Of a stretch of 64,000 nucleotides of DNA, positions 45,946-56,067 are shown piece after piece. The position numbers were made by a program, and so were the translations under genes. Source of the DNA: Clarkia xantiana subsp. parviflora (taxonomy: Eukaryota; Streptophyta; Magnoliopsida; Myrtales; Onagraceae); contig JAPTYO010000009.1 of assembly GCA_036873135.1 (NCBI GenBank), positions 39,758,756 through 39,822,755 of the forward strand. The letters run 5' to 3'. The stretch's first letter is position 1. Every line of letters begins with the position of its first letter. Under the pieces are notes generated by a model. It did not search any database, had not been told where the DNA came from, and saw nothing but the letters and a program-made list of their open reading frames with translations.

Positions 45946-46625
45946 GTGAATATTTCACGAGATGGGCTCTCGGAGGGCACTGGAATTGGACCAAAGATAC
46001 GCTCTTGCTGGGTGTCAAAATCTTTTCACGAGATAGGCTCTCGGAGGGCACTTAGCGTTTCACAGGATAGGCTCCCGGAGGGCACAAGTTAGACCAAAGA
46101 TACGCTCTTGGTGGGCGTCGAAAACTGTTCACGAGACTGGCTCTCGGAGGGCACTTAACGTTTCACAGGATAGGCTCCCGGAGGGCACAAGTTAGACCAA
46201 AGATACGCTCCTGGTGGGCGTCGAATCTGGTAGTTTGAAATCTACCTCAAGATACGCTATTGGGGGCGTCGAATCTGGTATTTTGAAATCTACCTCAAGA
46301 TACGCTCTTGGGGGCGTCGAATATGGTAGTTTGAAATCTACCTCAAGATACGCTCTTGGGGGCGTCGAATCTGGTAGTTTGAAATCTACCTCAAGATACG
46401 CTCTTGGGGGCGTCGAATCTGGTAGTTTGTAATCTACCTCAAGATACGCTCTTGGGGGCGTCGAAGGTCGTAGTTTTTAGAAACCACTCTCAAGATACGC
46501 TCTTGGGGGCGTCGAAGTTCGTAGTTTTTGGAAACCACTCTCAAGATACGCTCTTGGGGGCGTTGAAGGTCGTAGTATGAAAACTACTCTCAAGATGCGC
46601 TCTTGGGGGCGTTGAGGGTGTTGTT
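45946..46625. repeat. Tandem repeat array of element C (48-bp and related units)
   Basis: The first part alternates TTCACGAGATAGGCTCTCGGAGGGCAC-type and AGACCAAAGATACGCTC-type words. From about 46220 the unit is 48 bp (GAATCTGGTAGTTTGAAATC...CTTGGGGGCGTC). Since 48 is a multiple of three, one frame (46214-46432) stays open as a 16-residue repeat. I read this as a by-product, not a gene. Confidence 0.88.
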
Positions 46626-46889
46626 GACTTGGAAGTTATATCTGTGTAAGGATAACATAATGATTATATCACAATCTTCTTTGAAAGACACTTTTGAGTG
46701 ACTTCTACTTCATTAGGAGCATTCATGCTTTATGTACATCTGGGGTGCCTTGGATGGATCAAGACACCCTTTAGAGGAATTCAAAGATAGTTGCAGAGTC
46801 GGAGTGACTTCTTGAGTTCTCCTTCTCAAAGCTGTTTTTGAAAGACATAAAATGCTTAAACATACAAAGTGCTGAATATTAAACTAAGG
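46626..46889. other. Spacer between tandem array and second gag of C
   Basis: No frame or motif recognised. Confidence 0.4.
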
Positions 46890-47480
46890 ATATGGGGTGG
46901 TGAGTGTGTGTGTTGCCATATATTCCTTTAGGCCCCCTTTGTGAATCATCTCTTCCACCTCTATCTTCAAGACCATGCAATTGTTGGTTTGATGCCCCCA
47001 GGTCCCATGGTACTCACACCAACCCTGTGCATCTTTCCCCAGGAAGGCCTTGCCCTCCTCCTTGCATTTTAGTAGCTCTTTTTTGAGGTACTCTTCAAAA
47101 ATTTCTTCTATCTTTGCCTTGAGGGGTGTGAATTTGAAGTCTTCAACTCCTTCAAGTATGTTGTTCTCTTTTTCTTCTTCCAGGACCTATTCACATTGCC
47201 CTATCTCTTTTGCGAATTCCCTGTCCAGTCTCTCTTCCATGACCACCTCATAGAGCCCTCCATATTCTTCAATTGAGGTTGGATGCATGTTTTTAAGGAA
47301 GGCCCTTACGGCCTCACTTCTTGTGATGTCCATGCTTGCACCATAGCTGAAGAATCTCCCAAAGTAGCTTGACATGGACTCCTTTGGCATTTGCTTGATG
47401 TCGTCTATATATCGGAAACCCTTTTCAATGGAGTCCCTTGCTCTCTTTCCTTCTTCATTCTCTGGCTGCCAAGGTATGCT
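46890..47480 (-). pseudogene. Second, partial gag of element C (capsid C-terminus and zinc knuckle)
   Basis: Downstream of protease the minus frame continues with KESMSSYFGRFF, DITRSEAVRAFLKNM and LYEVVMEERLDREFAKE. These correspond in order to the capsid C-terminal motifs of the first gag of C (DESLADYYTRF, GEIIRAFIRNL) and of B. After a TAG at 47187-47189 the frame goes on to a second zinc knuckle, WCEYHGTWGHQTNNC (C-x2-H-x4-H-x4-C), near 46985, and ends near 46895. RT would be expected here. It looks like a gag piece from a related family joined to protease. Confidence 0.7.
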
Positions 47481-48190
47481 TGTTACCCTTACAGCCTTAC
47501 TTCTCTGCTTCTTCTTAGCTAGTCCTTGAAAGAACTGCTTACTCAGGCGGAGTGTAACTCCCTTTTTCATCTTTCCCTGCCTTAGCCTTTTCATCACCTT
47601 CTTTTTGTCTTGGATGGCCCCAGTCATGACCATAGCCACTGCGTCTGACTTGTGTGATCCACGTCTCATGGAGTTGACGTAGCACTGCCTTGCAGTGCGT
47701 TGATCACCCAAGACTTCCCCAATTCCGTTTTCGGTGATATACTTCAGCTTCTGATGCACGGTAGATGACACAATTTCATATGGATTTATGGTTGTTCTTC
47801 CTAAGATCCCGTTGTAGGCTCCCAGGCTTTCAACCACCATGAAGTTGACGTTCACTCTTAGCTGTGTCCATCCCTGGCCCATGGTCACTGGCAGGGTTGT
47901 CATTCCTAGGGGTAACTTATTGCCCCTGAGAAGCCAACCAGAGGGAAGTTGATTGGTTTGATATCCGCCTTTGTTTTTTCTATCCCTTCCAGGACCCTTA
48001 GGCTTAGGAGGTCTGCGGAGCTGCCTCCATCTACCAGTATCTTTTTTACATCGAAGTTATCGATGTCCATCGTGATGACTAAAGCATCATCGTGCGGGAA
48101 GACAATATAACTCTTGTCCTTCTCCGAAAACTCAATCTTCATCTCCTCTCCTTCTCGTGGTCTCTTTCTCCACTTTGGCACTGACCTCAG
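47481..48190 (-). pseudogene. Element C protease, frameshifted
   Basis: The active-site segment VDGGSSADLL lies near 48020-48045, and GILGRTTINPYEIVSSTVHQ near 47790. One base is missing at about 47904-47908, where the frame breaks (GAISYP then stop; the next frame starts at MTTLPVTMG). It is preceded by GTINMVHGGVASGGPTANARE, as in A, B and D. No RT follows. Confidence 0.8.
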
Positions 48191-50204
48191 CTTGGATGCA
48201 TAAACCTCCCTTGCATTGGCTGTTGGGCCACCCGATGCCACTCCTCCATGTACCATGTTTATAGTCCCCCTCTTGTTAGGTGGGGGATTATAATCTACCT
48301 TGTCTTTGCCTTTATCCTTGTGTGATGGCCCTGGTTGTGTGCCATTGCCACCGTGATCAACAAACTGTTTCAGCTCCCCTCTTTGGATGATATTGTTGAT
48401 ACTTAGCTTCAAGCTAAAGCATTCGTTCGTATCATGCCCATACGCCTCATGGTTATCACACCATCTATCCTTGTGTGTCCCTACCATTGGGGCTCTCCAT
48501 CTTCCGGGGGGCGACCATAATTTCTGATTTCTCATCTCTCTCAGGACCACTGTTGGGGTGGTGTTCAATGGTATGAACTTGATAACATTTATTTCTCTAG
48601 CATTCGATGGCTCACCCATCTGATTTCTTTGCAGAGGCGGACACCATTCTTGTTGCCTTATGGGTTGAGGTGCCTGAGGTGGCTTTCCCCTATTCTGCTT
48701 TGTATTGTCCTCCTTTGCTGCCTGAATCTTGGCTTTCTTACTCACTCTGTGCCTCTCTAGGTCTATGTGAGTTTTCACTCTCCCTGCCAACTCCTCTAAG
48801 GTACTTGCAGGTTTTTTGGCCATCTTCTCTGCCAATGTGGACCCAAAGCGGCCAAGGTTCCTTATGAAGGCTCTTATTATTTCACCCTCGGTGATGTCGC
48901 CTTATATGTCTACTATGTTCTGGTTGAACCTTGTGTAGTAATCAGCCAAAGATTCATCATTCTCTTGCTTCACATCATCTAGGGAGCCTGTCCCTTTGAG
49001 CAGCTTCCTTTCTCCTAAGTATCTCTGAAGAAACTTCGCCTTTAGCTGTGCCCATGAGTGGATGCTCTCAGTAGGTAGGCTGAAAAACCAATGTGACGCC
49101 ACCTCTGACAGGGTGTTTGGAAATAAGAGTGCCTTGTAGCGGTCATCAGTTGTTCTCCCGAATAGGGAGGCTTCATGCTGCTGGATGTGCTCTAAAGGGT
49201 CTCCCTTGCCATTGTATTTTGCTATCTGTATTGTATGCAAGGAGTCTGGCACTTTGTTCATTTCCAACTCCCTCGTGAAGGGGTGGTTTGTGTTGTCACT
49301 CAGGCAGTGCAATCCGTTCCTCTTGGACTCACTCATCTTCCTTGCTATCATAGCTTCTATCTCCTCCGGGGTTATCATCACCGGCGTTGGAGTATAGTCT
49401 CTCTGATATCCTCCATAATTGTAAACTGGGCTTACCGGGATCCCTTGTCCGTGCTGGTACGGACTATAAGCGTATTGATATCCCTGTTGGGGTACTTGGT
49501 AGAATTCCTGCCTCCTTGGAGGTCTTGCCTGTCTATCTGCCCCCAGTGGGGTATATGCCCTGGCATCCTGCTGTGGCTGTTGCTGCCTTGGAGGCACAAA
49601 CTTCTGCCTTCCTTCTGGGGGTGGCCTTTGGTCATCTCTCCTTTGTTCTTCTCGCTGCCCTGTTGGAGGGTGCGAGTAGTGCTCAATCTCATGGCCTTGT
49701 TCTTCCTCAGGGAGTTGTTCTTCCTGCTGAACCTCTTCTTCTTCATACTCCTGTCGCCTTCCTTGCCTGTTCCTCAAGGTTTTCCTATAGGCCAGTAGCT
49801 CATCTAGAGCGTTCATCTGTCCTGGAGTCACTGTCTGTGCTCCCTGTGAATGCATTGGCCTTGTATAGGTAGTGTGAGCCTGGTTGTTCCTTTGAGTCGG
49901 CATTCCATACGGATACTCCTGAGGTTGCGCCTCGTAGTAGTACCCCTGCGGAGGTGCCGTGTTCTGAGATGGCATTCTTGATTGCCACCCCCCCCCCCCC
50001 CCCCCCCCGTCCTTGTGGCCTTCCAGCTGGGCGTGAGGGTCCTCCTCCCTGATTGTTAGGATGGGGTGCTTATGGGGCTACTTGAGGTTCAGGATGTGCA
50101 GGCCTTTTCTCTAGGTTAGGCTGCCTTGCTGGAGGCATAGGTTATGTCTCCTGCCTATGGCCCCCAGGTGGGCGATTCTCTCTGGATGGTAGGCTATTCG
50201 CCAT
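48191..50204 (-). pseudogene. First gag of element C with zinc knuckle
   Basis: The start is placed at the ATG at 50204 (MANSLPSREN), 33 bases inside the primer binding site. The N-terminal part has two stops and crosses a run of 22 C's (49988-50009). From 49975 to 48902 the frame is open: a Gln/Glu/Pro-rich region, then the gag domain (KYNGKGDPLEHIQQHEASLF, ASHWFFSLPTESIHSWAQL). A stop at about 48902 splits the capsid. The rest contains LERHRVSKKAKIQAAKE and the variant knuckle WCDNHEAYGHDTNEC. Element C has no RS-rich linker, unlike A, B and D. Confidence 0.85.
49988..50009. repeat. Homopolymer run of 22 C's inside gag of element C
   Basis: Direct reading of the sequence. The length may be inexact, because such runs are error-prone in sequencing and assembly. 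It lies inside the gag N-terminal coding stretch. Confidence 0.8.
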
Positions 50205-50236
50205 AGCTCTCGTGATTGCCAGACTTTTTGTTCGAA

Positions 50237-50255
50237 AACCGCAGACGGCGCCAAG
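50237..50255 (-). promoter_or_regulatory. Primer binding site of element C
   Basis: The minus strand reads CTTGGCGCCGTCTGCGGTT directly after the LTR, sharing TTGGCGCCGTCTG with A, B and D. Confidence 0.8.
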
Positions 50256-50974
50256 TGTTAGGTTATAAGGTCTGAGTCAACGGATCGCTAACTTAGAGCT
50301 TATCTCCCACTAATGTGATGTCGTTACGTGCTCCTCGGAGTCTTTCGTACCGTTTCCTACTCTTCCGCTTTCTTGTCTCTCTGCTCCTTGCTACCCTGCA
50401 AGAGGGGCAGTATCAAGCACAGAGGGGGGGTGGTGCTTGATGAACCCTCTCCGATGCTTAAGTCAGAATACTTCTAGAGAGATAAAATGTAGAGAGAAGC
50501 CAGAGCTAAAAATGTGCTAGTAATCCACATGATCAAATGAATGGTAGAAGGGTTGTATTTATAGGCAACGGTGTCATTAAGGTGACTTAATGACATCTTT
50601 AACCTTTAAACACAATTAATTAGTCTTTGATCACATAATTAAAACCTTAAGACATGGAGAGGTTGGCGGAAATAATCTAAGTGTGGGAGTCGGGAAACGG
50701 TGCCAGGGCCCTTGGGGGCGGAGAGAAAATCCGACCCCTAAGGGTAGGGGTTGGGTGTAGCCACCCAACCCCTCCCTAGGGGAGATGGGTTGGCCAACCC
50801 GATCTCACCTAGGTGAGTTCGACGCGTGGCCCGGACGAGTATTTTTTCCTCGTCCGGACCGTTGGTGTTTTGGCGGGGTGTTCGGGTCAAAGTTTCGTTT
50901 TACAATCATTAACGGGGTGATAAAAGTAAAACGATTCGGAAGTCAACGGGTTCAAATTGGGCGTATATCCATCA
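50256..50974 (-). repeat. 5' LTR of element C (719 bp)
   Basis: Pairs with 40717-41438. The minus strand has CCTATAAATACAAC near 50553-50570, the presumed TATA box of the gag transcript. Confidence 0.94.
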
Positions 50975-51185
50975 AAGGGTATTTTTGGAATTTTATTTTA
51001 TTTCTGGTCACATGCAATGCACATGACCAACTTCCGTCAGTTTTAACGGAAAAAACTAACGGAGACCTCTATTATCTACAAGTCGAAATTTCAGACCTTT
51101 GTTATCACCATTTCAATCTTCATACCTCTCAAATTAACAAGGGTCAAACTTCAGACCTCTTCCCGGTTATTGACCCTATAAACTC

Positions 51186-52195
51186 TTTGGCTGGCTTTTG
51201 TTTGACCAGTATTTTCAGTCACCGTATACCTCGCTATAGAAGCTTTCCCTGACATCAGTCAATAATCAATACATTATGTTAATGCCCGCTGAGTATACGT
51301 AAAGTTATATGTTACACACCGACCCTAAGTTTTGTTGACATTTTCTTAGTTACTAATAAATAAATGTCTCAGGATTTGATGCTGCAATGGATATATCTTT
51401 AGGATTTGTTTAAATAAAGTCATATGTTAACATCTATAGTTTAACTGGTCGCCCCGCATTGCATCAATTAGGGTGATTAATTATTTTAATCAAATTTAAT
51501 AGAATTTTTACATAATATTATATACTTAAGTTTAAATACTTTGTAATAACAATTAACAAATATGAAAGTTAAGATAACATATTATTATATATATTAAACA
51601 TTTAGACATAGATAATAATGTTTTGAATAAATGAATAAATAGTAATTATTATAAATAGAACATTTCTATCAGTGAGAATAAGTTAAAAAATATAAGTTAT
51701 TTTATTTTTCCATTTTTAGGTTATTATAAGTGACTTTTAATGGTGATAATAAATTGTACAAATAACCGACATCAACGATTTTGTTATAAGGTTGCTGATA
51801 CATGAATATATAAGAGACTCTATATATATATAAATTTAGGTAGAAAGAGGCTTTTAGATGCAAGGAGGAGCTGGGGTTTTCAAATTGTTATGTTTACAAT
51901 GCAAAATTAATGAAGTATTTAAGGAGCTGGGGTTCTTGAAATTATTTTTACCAATGTACAGACTTAGCCGTGGAAAGCAGTAGCAAAAATCGACGAAGCA
52001 AAGGCAATCAAATCGAGGAGTCACCATTAATTCTAAGAAACTAAACCCAGTTTACAAATTTTGAAAAGACTCTCGATAGTCAGCCAAGCATTTACCTAGG
52101 CATATCTTGGTAATCTGGCAAGCATTTATCATTATCTGTACAATGTATAAAAAATTATTAACCGTCCAACATTCGTCACCCCATCTATATATATA
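51186..52195. other. AT-rich host DNA, no gene recognised
   Basis: Contains simple (TA)n stretches and one more copy of TATATATAAATTTAGGT near 51826. No open frame with known motifs. Confidence 0.4.
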
Positions 52196-52826
52196 GGGTT
52201 AATATCCAAATTGCTACATGAACTTTGGCCCGTTTACAAATCGCTACCTCAACTTTTGATTTTGAAAATTAGCTACCTCAACTTTGAAATTCAGATCAAA
52301 TCGCTACCTCAGTCAATTTTTTATCAATTTAGACAGAATTGAACCACGTGTGTTTTTTTCAAATATTTTTCTTCTAGAAATGCCCTTGTCTTTATTTCTT
52401 GCCTCCTTGCGTGAACATACTTCACCATCTTCTCTCCATTATCATCTTTGCTTTATTATTTTCTTCTATGTCGTATATATATCTTCAATTTCAAAATTTC
52501 AGACAAACTTCTATATTACTAATTAACAATTCCACCATAAAAAAAAGGTTAACTCCGCCGCTCTACTTGCTCTGTTCACCTGAAAATTATGTATGAAATT
52601 TGCAAATGTCATATATATCCTAATGAAAATATAACGGAATTCAAATTTTTTTGATGTTAGTTCCAAGTATACCAGACATAGATACAGATTTAAAGTTGTC
52701 TCTTTCAAGTGTTTCAACTTCTCTTTTATCTCTTATTATTATCTTATCTTTTATCTTTTTGTGCAAATGCTAAAAATGCTAGTAGGTGGAGTGAATTTAA
52801 CTTAATTTGTATTATATTTTAATGAT
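52196..52826. mobile_element. Left end of a third foldback-type element (right end not in window)
   Basis: GGGTTAATATCCAAATTGC at 52196 has the form of the GGG-starting ends of the other two Mutator-type elements. It is followed by repeated 'gctacctcaacttt' phrases (52240-52310) typical of such termini. Element D interrupts it at 52827. The matching right end should lie beyond D, outside the window. Confidence 0.45.
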
Positions 52827-53589
52827 TGATGGGTTTCGTTACAGCCGTTAGGCCCTTTAACGGTGAGGAAACGGTGAATAGGCCCACTGGTCCCGACAGA
52901 GGGAGTCCCGATGGTGAAAGGTCCCGACAGAGTCGGTCCCGATGGGCGAGTCGGGCGCTCCCGATGAGATGCCTTTAAGTAGTCCCCGATGATGAATCCC
53001 TGAGAATGATTGGCCCTGTCACGATGACGAGGGGCCCCGAGCGGTGACACAACGAGATAACTCTGGAGTCCCCGATATTAGTCGGGACTTGCTATCAGAG
53101 GTTAAGGCCGAGATACGCGGAGTGTGGCCGAGATAAGCGAGATCATGGCCTAGATAGGCGGGATCGTGGCCGAGATACGCGGAGCGTGGCCGAGATAGGC
53201 GGGATCGTGGCTGAGATACGCGGAGCGTGGCCGAGATAGGCGGGATCGTGGCCGAGATACGCGGAGCGTGGCCTAGATATGCAAGATCATGCCTGAGATA
53301 GGCGGGATCGTGGCCGAGATAAGCGGAATACGGGCTAACCACCTCAACGGTTCACCAGGTAACTGAAATACATCTTCGCCTATAAAAGGGCAGAGGTTAC
53401 CTCAGATCACATACGTTTTGATATACACTCTTTGAGTTTCGTGCTTGCCAGTTTATACGAGATACTCATTTAAGCATCGGAGAGGGATTCTGGGTCACCG
53501 CCCGGTCTATCCCCTCTTAGAGGATTACGTGGAGCGAAGGAGCTCGGATCGCCGTCAAGACCGTACCGGAGTTCCACCGTGATCCAACA
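52827..53589 (+). repeat. 5' LTR of element D (763 bp), with expanded sub-repeats
   Basis: Starts TGATGGGTTTCG and ends GTGATCCAACA. The TATA box CCTATAAAAGG is near 53380-53391. From about 53100 to 53330 there are more copies of 'gtggccgagatacgcgga / gtggccgagataggcggga' (about 20 bp each) than in the LTRs of A and B. Confidence 0.92.
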
Positions 53590-53610
53590 TTGGCGCCGTC
53601 TGTGGGAATC
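53590..53610 (+). promoter_or_regulatory. Primer binding site of element D
   Basis: TTGGCGCCGTCTGTGGGAAT directly follows the LTR. Confidence 0.85.
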
Positions 53611-53626
53611 GTGACAAAAAGCTAGT

Positions 53627-54892
53627 ATGACTTCTACTCGTTCAATGGCGGCTGGCAAGCTAAGAAGACAAGGACAATCTGGTGGTTCCCGTCATCCTGC
53701 TGGGACGACTCTGAATTCACCACCGGAGCGTGCTGAGGACCAGATTCTCCCTGCTGAGGTCTCCTGGACAGGGGGGCACAACGAAGTCCCTGAAGATGTT
53801 GCTCAGCACCAAGAGAATAGGGAGCAGGAGGCTCCTCCAAATGCGGACCTGACGAAGGCTGTGGCGGAGGCCATGCCGATGTTTTTGGCGGCCGTAGAGG
53901 CTCTCTTAGATCGGAGAGAGGCTGCGAGGAGGCAAGAGGAGGTTCCCCCACCAAGGGAGGAAGTGCCTCCACCAGCAGAGGTTCAGAATGTGCAAGAGGC
54001 CCAACCCCGGAGCCAGGACAAGGGTAAGGAGCCCGCTCAGTCAGAGCGATTTGTGGTCGATGGGCCAGGACCAGTACAGCATAGGATCATTCCCCTTAAT
54101 GGTCCTATCACCCCCGATCAGGTGGTGAAGATCGTGAACATCTGCATGGGGGAGCAGAAGCCGATGATGTCGGAACTGAGGGATCGGGACACCCATCCCT
54201 TCGTTCCCCGATTGATAGACACCCTTGCCCCGCCAGGGCTGGGTATCCCTGTGGTTAAGGAGTATGATGGCGAGGGAGACCTGGTTCGTCATGTCCAGAA
54301 GCACCTCATGGCGTGTCTGAGCAGAACCCCGAATGATGATATCGTGTGTGTGCTGTTCCCGAACACACTTGGTGAGAGGGCCTTGACCTGGTTCTTCAGC
54401 CTGCCCCCAGGATGCATCACCTGCTGGGCTGATATGCACGACCGCTTCATTCAGCAGTACCAGGGTCGTCGGCGTCTACTGAAGAGTGTGAGGTCCCTGG
54501 CCCAGGTGGTACAGAGGCCCGACGAATCGCTGGCGCCTTATTACCAGTGGTACACTGCCAGTGTGGCGGAGATTGATGAAGAGATATCGGAGGGAGAGAC
54601 CATCCGCATCTTCCTTCGGAACCTTACAGCCCCCTATGGTTCCGACCTGATGCACAGCGTGGCTGAGAAGGCTGTGTGGAACATGGAGGCCCTACAGAAG
54701 AGGGTGAAGCAGCAAATCGACGTGCAAGAGTCGAAAATAGCTGCCGGAGAACTTGAGCCTCCGAAGTCGAATAAGGGGAGGCAGTCGCTCAAGCCATTGG
54801 ACGACCATAAGCGGAAGGATAAGTCCGAAGGCAGTCGGACTCGAGGTCGTTCTGATCGAAGGGAGGACAGGCGTCCTCCGAGGAAGGATTAG
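53627..54892 (+). CDS. Element D gag (capsid part, 421 codons, ended by a nonsense change)
   Basis: Starts MTSTRSMAAGK at 53627, 17 bases after the primer binding site. The gag domain contains GLGIPVVKEYDGEGD, ERALTWFFSLPPGCI and ADMHDRFIQQYQG. A basic C-terminal part follows (KRKDKSEGSRTRGRSDRRED). The TAG at 54890-54892 stands where B has a Lys codon, so the reading frame was longer before. The capsid region itself is uninterrupted, the best preserved gag of this family in the window. Confidence 0.88.
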   Translation: MTSTRSMAAGKLRRQGQSGGSRHPAGTTLNSPPERAEDQILPAEVSWTGGHNEVPEDVAQHQENREQEAPPNADLTKAVAEAMPMFLAAVEALLDRREAARRQEEVPPPREEVPPPAEVQNVQEAQPRSQDKGKEPAQSERFVVDGPGPVQHRIIPLNGPITPDQVVKIVNICMGEQKPMMSELRDRDTHPFVPRLIDTLAPPGLGIPVVKEYDGEGDLVRHVQKHLMACLSRTPNDDIVCVLFPNTLGERALTWFFSLPPGCITCWADMHDRFIQQYQGRRRLLKSVRSLAQVVQRPDESLAPYYQWYTASVAEIDEEISEGETIRIFLRNLTAPYGSDLMHSVAEKAVWNMEALQKRVKQQIDVQESKIAAGELEPPKSNKGRQSLKPLDDHKRKDKSEGSRTRGRSDRREDRRPPRKD

Positions 54893-56062
54893 CGGGAGGA
54901 CTATAGCATCCCTCTGAATAGCTCCATGGCGGAGGTGTTAGCGGTCATGGATCGACAGGGTATCTCTAGGTACCCCCCGAAGAAGGAATGAGAGTTTATG
55001 GGATCCCGCACCGATCGTTACTGTCGGTTCCACCGCGCCAGCGGTCACGACACTAACCATTGTCGGGAGTTGAAGAAGGAGATCAAAAAGCTGATCCAGA
55101 AGGGGAAGCTTAAGGAGTTTATGGCTGAAAGGCGGTGTCGTTCCCGCTCTCGATCTCGATCGCGGTCCCGTTCCCGATCCCGCGATCGGTCCCCAAAGAT
55201 GAAGAAGTCTGAGCCAGAGTCTTCTGGTGCTTGTAAGGAGAAGCGGGGCACCATCAACGTGATTCATGGAGGATTTTCCGCGGGAGGTGACACCACAGCC
55301 TCTCGGGAGGTCTATGCCTCTAGAATTTCTGCTGCTGTGGTGCTGGGCAAGAGGTCCCGATCCTGGACCGCGAAGGAAGAGATGGTGATTTCTTTTTCAG
55401 CGAAGGTCCTGATATGTGTGGAGAGTCCACACGATGACGCTTTTGTCGTGACCCTGGACGTGGATGGGTACGAGATGAAGCGGATTTTGATTGACGGAGG
55501 GAGCTCCTCCGATATTATGTTTATGGACGCGCTGGAGGCCATTGGGAAAACGAAGAAGGATCTGAAGGTTCGGTTCTCTGGTATTACCTCCTATCCGCTA
55601 GGAATGATCACCTTACCAGTGGAGTTTGGTAGCAGGTGGAAGGCAGAAAGGAGAAACGTGGAATTTGTGGTGGTTGAGTCCGCGGGGACTTACAATGCGA
55701 TTATCGGGAGAACCACCATCAACCCCCTGATGGCAGTTGCCTCGACTGTGCACCAGAAGATGAAGTTCCCGACTGATCACGGAGTAGGGGAGGTCAAGGG
55801 TGACCAGGTGGCTTCCAGGAGGTGCTATGTTAATGCCACCCGAAGGAAAAGACGGGAGGCCATGACTATCCTCCAGACCGATGCTGATCCCAGAGAGGAG
55901 TTTGGGCGTCCCGCCCCCATGGATGATTTGAAGGAGGTCGAGATTGACGGACCTCAGAGGAAGGTGAAAATCGGGTCCGCCCTGTCTGACGAGAGGGCCC
56001 GAGAATTGATTGAGCTGTTGAATGAGTTCAAGGAGCTGTTTGCCTGGTCCCCGAGTGACATG
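54893..56062 (+). pseudogene. Element D zinc knuckle, RS linker and protease, cut by element E
   Basis: After the gag stop the same frame continues with SMAEVLAVMDRQGI, a second stop (TGA near 54989-54991), the variant knuckle CRFHRASGHDTNHC, an Arg-Ser run (55134-55195) and protease (LIDGGSSSDIMF near 55490). An 18-bp deletion near 55567 removes six residues present in A and B without shifting the frame. It ends at LFAWSPSDMP, where element E is inserted. Confidence 0.9.
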
Positions 56063-56067
56063 CCAAG
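56063..56067. repeat. Target-site duplication of element E (CCAAG / CCAGG)
   Basis: CCAAG at 56063-56067 and CCAGG at 61018-61022 flank E. B shows the uninterrupted form of this coding site, containing CAAGG at the equivalent place. One base differs between the two copies. Confidence 0.8.

Larger units (their letters stand above)
40717..50974 (-). mobile_element. Element C: non-autonomous Gypsy element with double gag and no RT/integrase (10,258 bp)
   Basis: LTRs are 40717-41438 and 50256-50974. The primer binding site is at 50237-50255, the polypurine tract at 41439-41452, and the 5-bp TSD is AAGGG. From the right on the minus strand: gag, zinc knuckle, protease, then a second capsid C-terminus and zinc knuckle, then a 48-bp tandem array and the opposite-strand accessory gene 43077-45507. 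No RT, RNase H or integrase motif was found anywhere inside. Mobilisation would need a relative in trans. Confidence 0.92.
40031..51176. mobile_element. Element G: Mutator-type foldback element split by element C
   Basis: The ends are GGGTCAATAACC (40031) and GGTTATTGACCC (to 51176), flanked by TSD TATAAACTC (40022-40030 and 51177-51185). Removing element C and one TSD copy leaves about 883 bp (40031-40716 plus 50980-51176). The terminal arms pair over nearly 200 bp. Between them lies a GC-rich inner inverted repeat at about 40265-40675 (CCAACTCCGGCGACCACCAC and its complement), so the element folds twice. It encodes no protein; the frames at 40228-40710 are repeat artefacts. Confidence 0.85.

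Noticed and set aside
46214..46432. Repeat protein of 16-residue units
   Set aside because: The 48-bp DNA unit explains the periodic frame. There is no promoter or conserved start, and the frame is lost on either side.
49235..49798. 187-codon hydrophobic frame that could look like a membrane protein
   Set aside because: It is the complement of the Gln/Glu-rich gag of element C; hydrophobicity comes from reading that strand backwards.
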